From a virus: DNA of 64,000 nucleotides. Shown piece after piece: positions 61,503-64,000 of this stretch. The DNA is taken from IMG/VR virus record IMGVR_UViG_3300037493_005407, positions 1 through 64,000 of that record; one strand, 5' to 3'. A program made the position numbers and the translations under genes. Positions within the stretch are counted from its first letter, which is position 1, and every line of letters begins with the position of its first letter. The notes under the pieces are model-generated. The model had not been told where the DNA came from, ran no database searches, and was given only the letters and a program-made list of their open reading frames with translations.

Positions 61503-61629
61503 TGCTGTCCGCCTGTGTCTGGTTGTCGGCGGCTTCCTCGGGCTTTACGCCCAATGAAGAGGCGAGCTTTTCAGCCGCTGCCTTAAAAAGCTCGGCATAC
61601 CGCTTACGAGTTTTCGGTGTGTACAGCAT
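61474..61629 (-). CDS. Tiny helical head-region protein
   Basis: 51 aa, GAGG before ATG. MLYTPKTRKRYAELFKAAAE helix and a Gln/Asn/Ser tail. Confidence 0.65.
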   Translation of the reverse strand: MLYTPKTRKRYAELFKAAAEKLASSLGVKPEEAADNQTQADSNAQTSPKRK

Positions 61630-61633
61630 TTCC

Positions 61634-62182
61634 TCAGCGACCGTACGCCTGACGCGCCAGGGTCTCTACCTCAGCATCGCCCTTCAGGAACTCTTCCTGC
61701 GCCGTCTTGTAGACCGCGTCGAGAGCCGCTTGCTGACCCTCTTGGAATTGCTCCGCAGCGATCTTCTCGCGCGTCTCATTGTAGCCCGCTTCCGCCGCAG
61801 CTTTGACCATCGCGTCGAGCGTGGGGTCATACGCCACACCAGGAGCAGCGGCATACTTTGACTGCGCATCTTGGAGAGCCGCCGTTTTCGCGAGCGCATC
61901 TGCTGACGCAAACGCTTCGAGCATGGCATCCGCCATCACCCGGCCGCATTGCGCCGCGTGAACGAGCTCAGCCTGCTTCTCCTGCTCGGCCAGCATCGAT
62001 GCCATTTTCAGCAGCGAGTCCACCGCATCCGGAGAAGCGGAGGTGACCGGAGCAGCCGTCTTCTCGAGAGCAGCATCCAGAGCAGTTTTCGCAGCCTGGT
62101 CAGCCGTCTTCTGGCTCGCACTCGCGGTTTTCTCCTGCGGAGTGGAGTTGCGCATGTCCTGCAACATTGTGCTGAAATCCAT
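61634..62182 (-). CDS. KTA-rich scaffold-like protein
   Basis: 182 aa from ATG 62182 (AAAGGA upstream). Almost pure Ala/Glu/Lys helix with repeated Lys-Thr-Ala steps (EKTASASQKTADQAAKTALD; LAKTAAL; YKTAQEE). Its position just before the capsid block, high helix content and Ala richness fit a prohead scaffold/core protein. Confidence 0.6.
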   Translation of the reverse strand: MDFSTMLQDMRNSTPQEKTASASQKTADQAAKTALDAALEKTAAPVTSASPDAVDSLLKMASMLAEQEKQAELVHAAQCGRVMADAMLEAFASADALAKTAALQDAQSKYAAAPGVAYDPTLDAMVKAAAEAGYNETREKIAAEQFQEGQQAALDAVYKTAQEEFLKGDAEVETLARQAYGR

Positions 62183-62210
62183 GGTATTCGCGTCCTTTCT
62201 CTTACGGTTC

Positions 62211-62236
62211 GCCACCAATCATACGGTGGCTTTTTT
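62211..62236 (+). terminator. Rightward terminator-like hairpin antisense to the structural operon
   Basis: GCCACC-AATCATAC-GGTGGC followed by six T on the + strand, although transcription here is leftward. In the leftward RNA it is a hairpin in the leader of the scaffold-like gene. It may block antisense transcription or be an RNA-processing site. Confidence 0.5.
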
Positions 62237-64000
62237 CAACCAACAAGAACCATCCCAATAAGCTCCGCCACTTTGTTAAAGTCAACGCAGGGGAGAAGTA
62301 CTGTGTCTGTCGGTTGTAACTGTAGCTCTGCAGAAATGTCCATCGACATCTTTTCTGAATTAGCGGCCCACTGCCGAAACTTTTCGTCTGTTCCTTTTGC
62401 CCAATCACCTACCGTAGCTCTAATGCGCTCACGGTTCATCCTGCCGTGTTGCGCTAGAGGTCTTACGATATTTTTTGCAAGGTATTGCGCGGCGGGCGTT
62501 TGCCCAAAGGCCCTCAATCCCAGCGTACCGCCTACTGCGGTAAGCAACGGATGATTTACCGCTACGGATTCCAGCGCATTCATCGCCCGCGTTGGTGCTG
62601 GGTCATAGGGATCTACTTCAGGTTCTCCGCGGTTAATACGACTATGGTAATCGTGCGCGGCTAAACCCATCAAACCAAGTGTTCCAAACAGCGGCAGAGC
62701 TAATGACGCAGAGCCAGTTTTTGTCGTTAACTCAGTCGTTATCGGAATAGGAATTCCCTGGTCCGTCATGTAATGCCGGCCCATAGTAGGCCACTGCGAA
62801 AGTCCTACTCCGGCTAAGGTAGCGCCTACCAGTGGTCGTAGATTTCCTAGACCTTTGGAGCGTAACCCTGAAGCCATCATCTTGTAGGCGCCACCTAAAA
62901 GCGCGCCGCCACCCACTACTTTGTAGAGATTACGCTTTGCGACGTCGTCATGCGACGCGATGGCTGCCCGTCGCGTAGTCGCGTACTGCTGCCCAGACAC
63001 CGGGTCTGTTATCGTAAGCGGAGTTGTCTGGTCATATTCTTCGCGGTACTGCGAAGGAACAACTTTACGCTTGAGGTACTCCATAATGCCTGATCTTTTT
63101 TCAAGATACGGCATTATAACCTCAGCTACCTTTGCGTCGATGTGACTCGGAGCAATATCGAACACTCCACTCTGGTCAATCGAGTCCAACAACTGCGGCA
63201 TGTCCTCGAACAAACGCATAACTGAACCACGAAGAGCCGTAATACGGTCGACCAAGTCATCCGGGATTTGCCCGATACCTGGGTGAGACTTGTAAATTAC
63301 GATTTTGGTAACCTCAGGGGTGTTCATCAACATCCCTGAAGAGAGCGTGGTTGTCACGACGTTACGCAAAGGGTGTGTAGCGAGCTCTTGGAGTGTACTG
63401 TCGCTCATGGTGGGCATGCGCTGTCCCATACGCAGGGCTTCGTCACGCATCTTTGTAACGTTGCCGAGCTCCACCGGGTCAATACCCTCCGACTTAGCGT
63501 CCAGGGGGACACCCTGTATCACCTTGTCGATTACAGCTAGCTTATGCGCTGCGAGCTTCCGCTCCTGCATCTCTTCGAGATACTCGCCCGCCGCTGCTCC
63601 AGAAATAACGTACGGTTGTTCATACGCGACTTTCTTCATCATGTATGCCGTCGGGTCTGCAGGTCTAATCACCCAAGAGATGTCGAAGAACTTGGGACTC
63701 GGATTGAGTGCAGCAACCTTTACACCGTCGAAAACGTCGCGCATGTGAAAGCGCAGATGGTCACAATACTGTGCACGGGTTGGCGCACGGTTACCGCAGA
63801 TAGTACAGTTGTGGCTGCAGATACCCTCAGCCAAGTAACTCTCATCATCCTCAACCGCTAGGTTGTGCACAACGTTGGTGGCGTCGGAGGAGCTCTCTAT
63901 TTTTTTGACCGGTGTACACCAGTAGGAGCTCCAGAAGAAACTTTTTGGGCTTCCGTGCTGGGGTATTTTTTGAATCCAAGACGCTTTGGCTGAGTATGGC
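62236..64000 (-). CDS. Intein-containing large structural protein (5' end outside window)
   Basis: Partial: no start in the window. The first about 64 residues (63808-64000) are the C-terminal end of an intein: IESSSDATNVVHNLAVEDDE then SYLAEGICSHN, with the His-Asn splice dipeptide. The extein resumes at Cys (63805-63807) in CTICGNRAPTRAQYCDHLRF, a Cys/His cluster the intein splits at its first Cys. The remaining 523 residues include FFDISWVIRPADPTAYMMKK, helices, and a weak membrane segment (LALPLFGTLGLMGLAA). Probably a head-region virion protein; exact role unknown. Confidence 0.75.
   Translation of the reverse strand, partial: PYSAKASWIQKIPQHGSPKSFFWSSYWCTPVKKIESSSDATNVVHNLAVEDDESYLAEGICSHNCTICGNRAPTRAQYCDHLRFHMRDVFDGVKVAALNPSPKFFDISWVIRPADPTAYMMKKVAYEQPYVISGAAAGEYLEEMQERKLAAHKLAVIDKVIQGVPLDAKSEGIDPVELGNVTKMRDEALRMGQRMPTMSDSTLQELATHPLRNVVTTTLSSGMLMNTPEVTKIVIYKSHPGIGQIPDDLVDRITALRGSVMRLFEDMPQLLDSIDQSGVFDIAPSHIDAKVAEVIMPYLEKRSGIMEYLKRKVVPSQYREEYDQTTPLTITDPVSGQQYATTRRAAIASHDDVAKRNLYKVVGGGALLGGAYKMMASGLRSKGLGNLRPLVGATLAGVGLSQWPTMGRHYMTDQGIPIPITTELTTKTGSASLALPLFGTLGLMGLAAHDYHSRINRGEPEVDPYDPAPTRAMNALESVAVNHPLLTAVGGTLGLRAFGQTPAAQYLAKNIVRPLAQHGRMNRERIRATVGDWAKGTDEKFRQWAANSEKMSMDISAELQLQPTDTVLLPCVDFNKVAELIGMVLVG
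63808..64000 (-). mobile_element. C-terminal part of an intein (Hint domain)
   Basis: VVHNLAVEDDESYLAEGICS followed by His-Asn and a +1 Cys matches intein splicing blocks F and G. Whether a homing endonuclease is present cannot be judged, as the element continues beyond the window. Confidence 0.8.

Noticed and set aside
1-64000. CRISPR array, rRNA, integrase or transposase
   Set aside because: No regularly spaced repeats, no rRNA-like sequence and no recombinase motifs were seen; the array at 18.6-31.4 kb is of coding modules, not DNA repeats.

Overview
The window is a stretch of a large tailed-phage genome, probably a contractile-tailed (myovirus) jumbo-type phage. The evidence is a tail-sheath protein, a probable HK97-fold major capsid protein, a spike-like baseplate protein, very dense packing with 4-base start/stop overlaps, and dozens of tiny genes. 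No host gene is seen. Shine-Dalgarno starts, a lipoprotein and several single-pass membrane coiled-coil proteins suggest a bacterial host, probably Gram-negative; this is inference. The terminase, portal and replication polymerases must lie outside.

Layout. (1) 1-9342, mostly rightward: short genes in small transcription units, several preceded by a repeated TTTGGTAAAAGAA-ATG element that looks like a phage promoter. This part holds a tRNA-like relic followed by a full tmRNA gene (3274-3614), two pairs of tandem paralogues, a poly-Glu protein, zinc-ribbon proteins and a DHH-family phosphoesterase. (2) 9317-19886, leftward: an SNF2-type helicase, a Lar-like zinc protein, several membrane/coiled-coil proteins, a 442-aa protein resembling the anti-CRISPR AcrVA2 family, and a membrane HExxH protein. 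(3) 18601-31411, leftward: the most striking part, an operon of about 43 tiny proteins (47-125 aa) that share a core x-G-[F/Y/L/W]-x-T-A-x-x-[Y/H] followed by a second amphipathic segment. They are interrupted only by thyX, a UPF0489-like protein and a few unrelated small genes. (4) 31401-37476, leftward: zinc-finger and unknown regulatory-size proteins, with a strong intrinsic terminator at 33769-33802.

(5) 37580-45753: virion-associated and membrane proteins, mainly leftward, with two rightward islands (37580-38497 and 44003-45753). The second island carries two promoter-motif units encoding paralogous MFKKLVE membrane peptides. (6) 45790-64000, leftward: the structural block. In transcription order it has an intein-containing large protein (cut by the window edge), a KTA-rich scaffold-like protein, capsid and head proteins, duplicated 152-aa proteins, connector-like proteins, the tail sheath, a tube candidate, the spike and repeat-containing fibre-like proteins.

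How it may work together. The structural block builds the particle. The leftward accessory operon looks like a host-takeover and counter-defence region: AcrVA2-like, Lar-like, ThyX and a huge family of diversified mini-proteins. The tmRNA and DHH phosphoesterase would act on translation quality control and small nucleotides or RNA. All functional links in this paragraph are inference from gene content and order.
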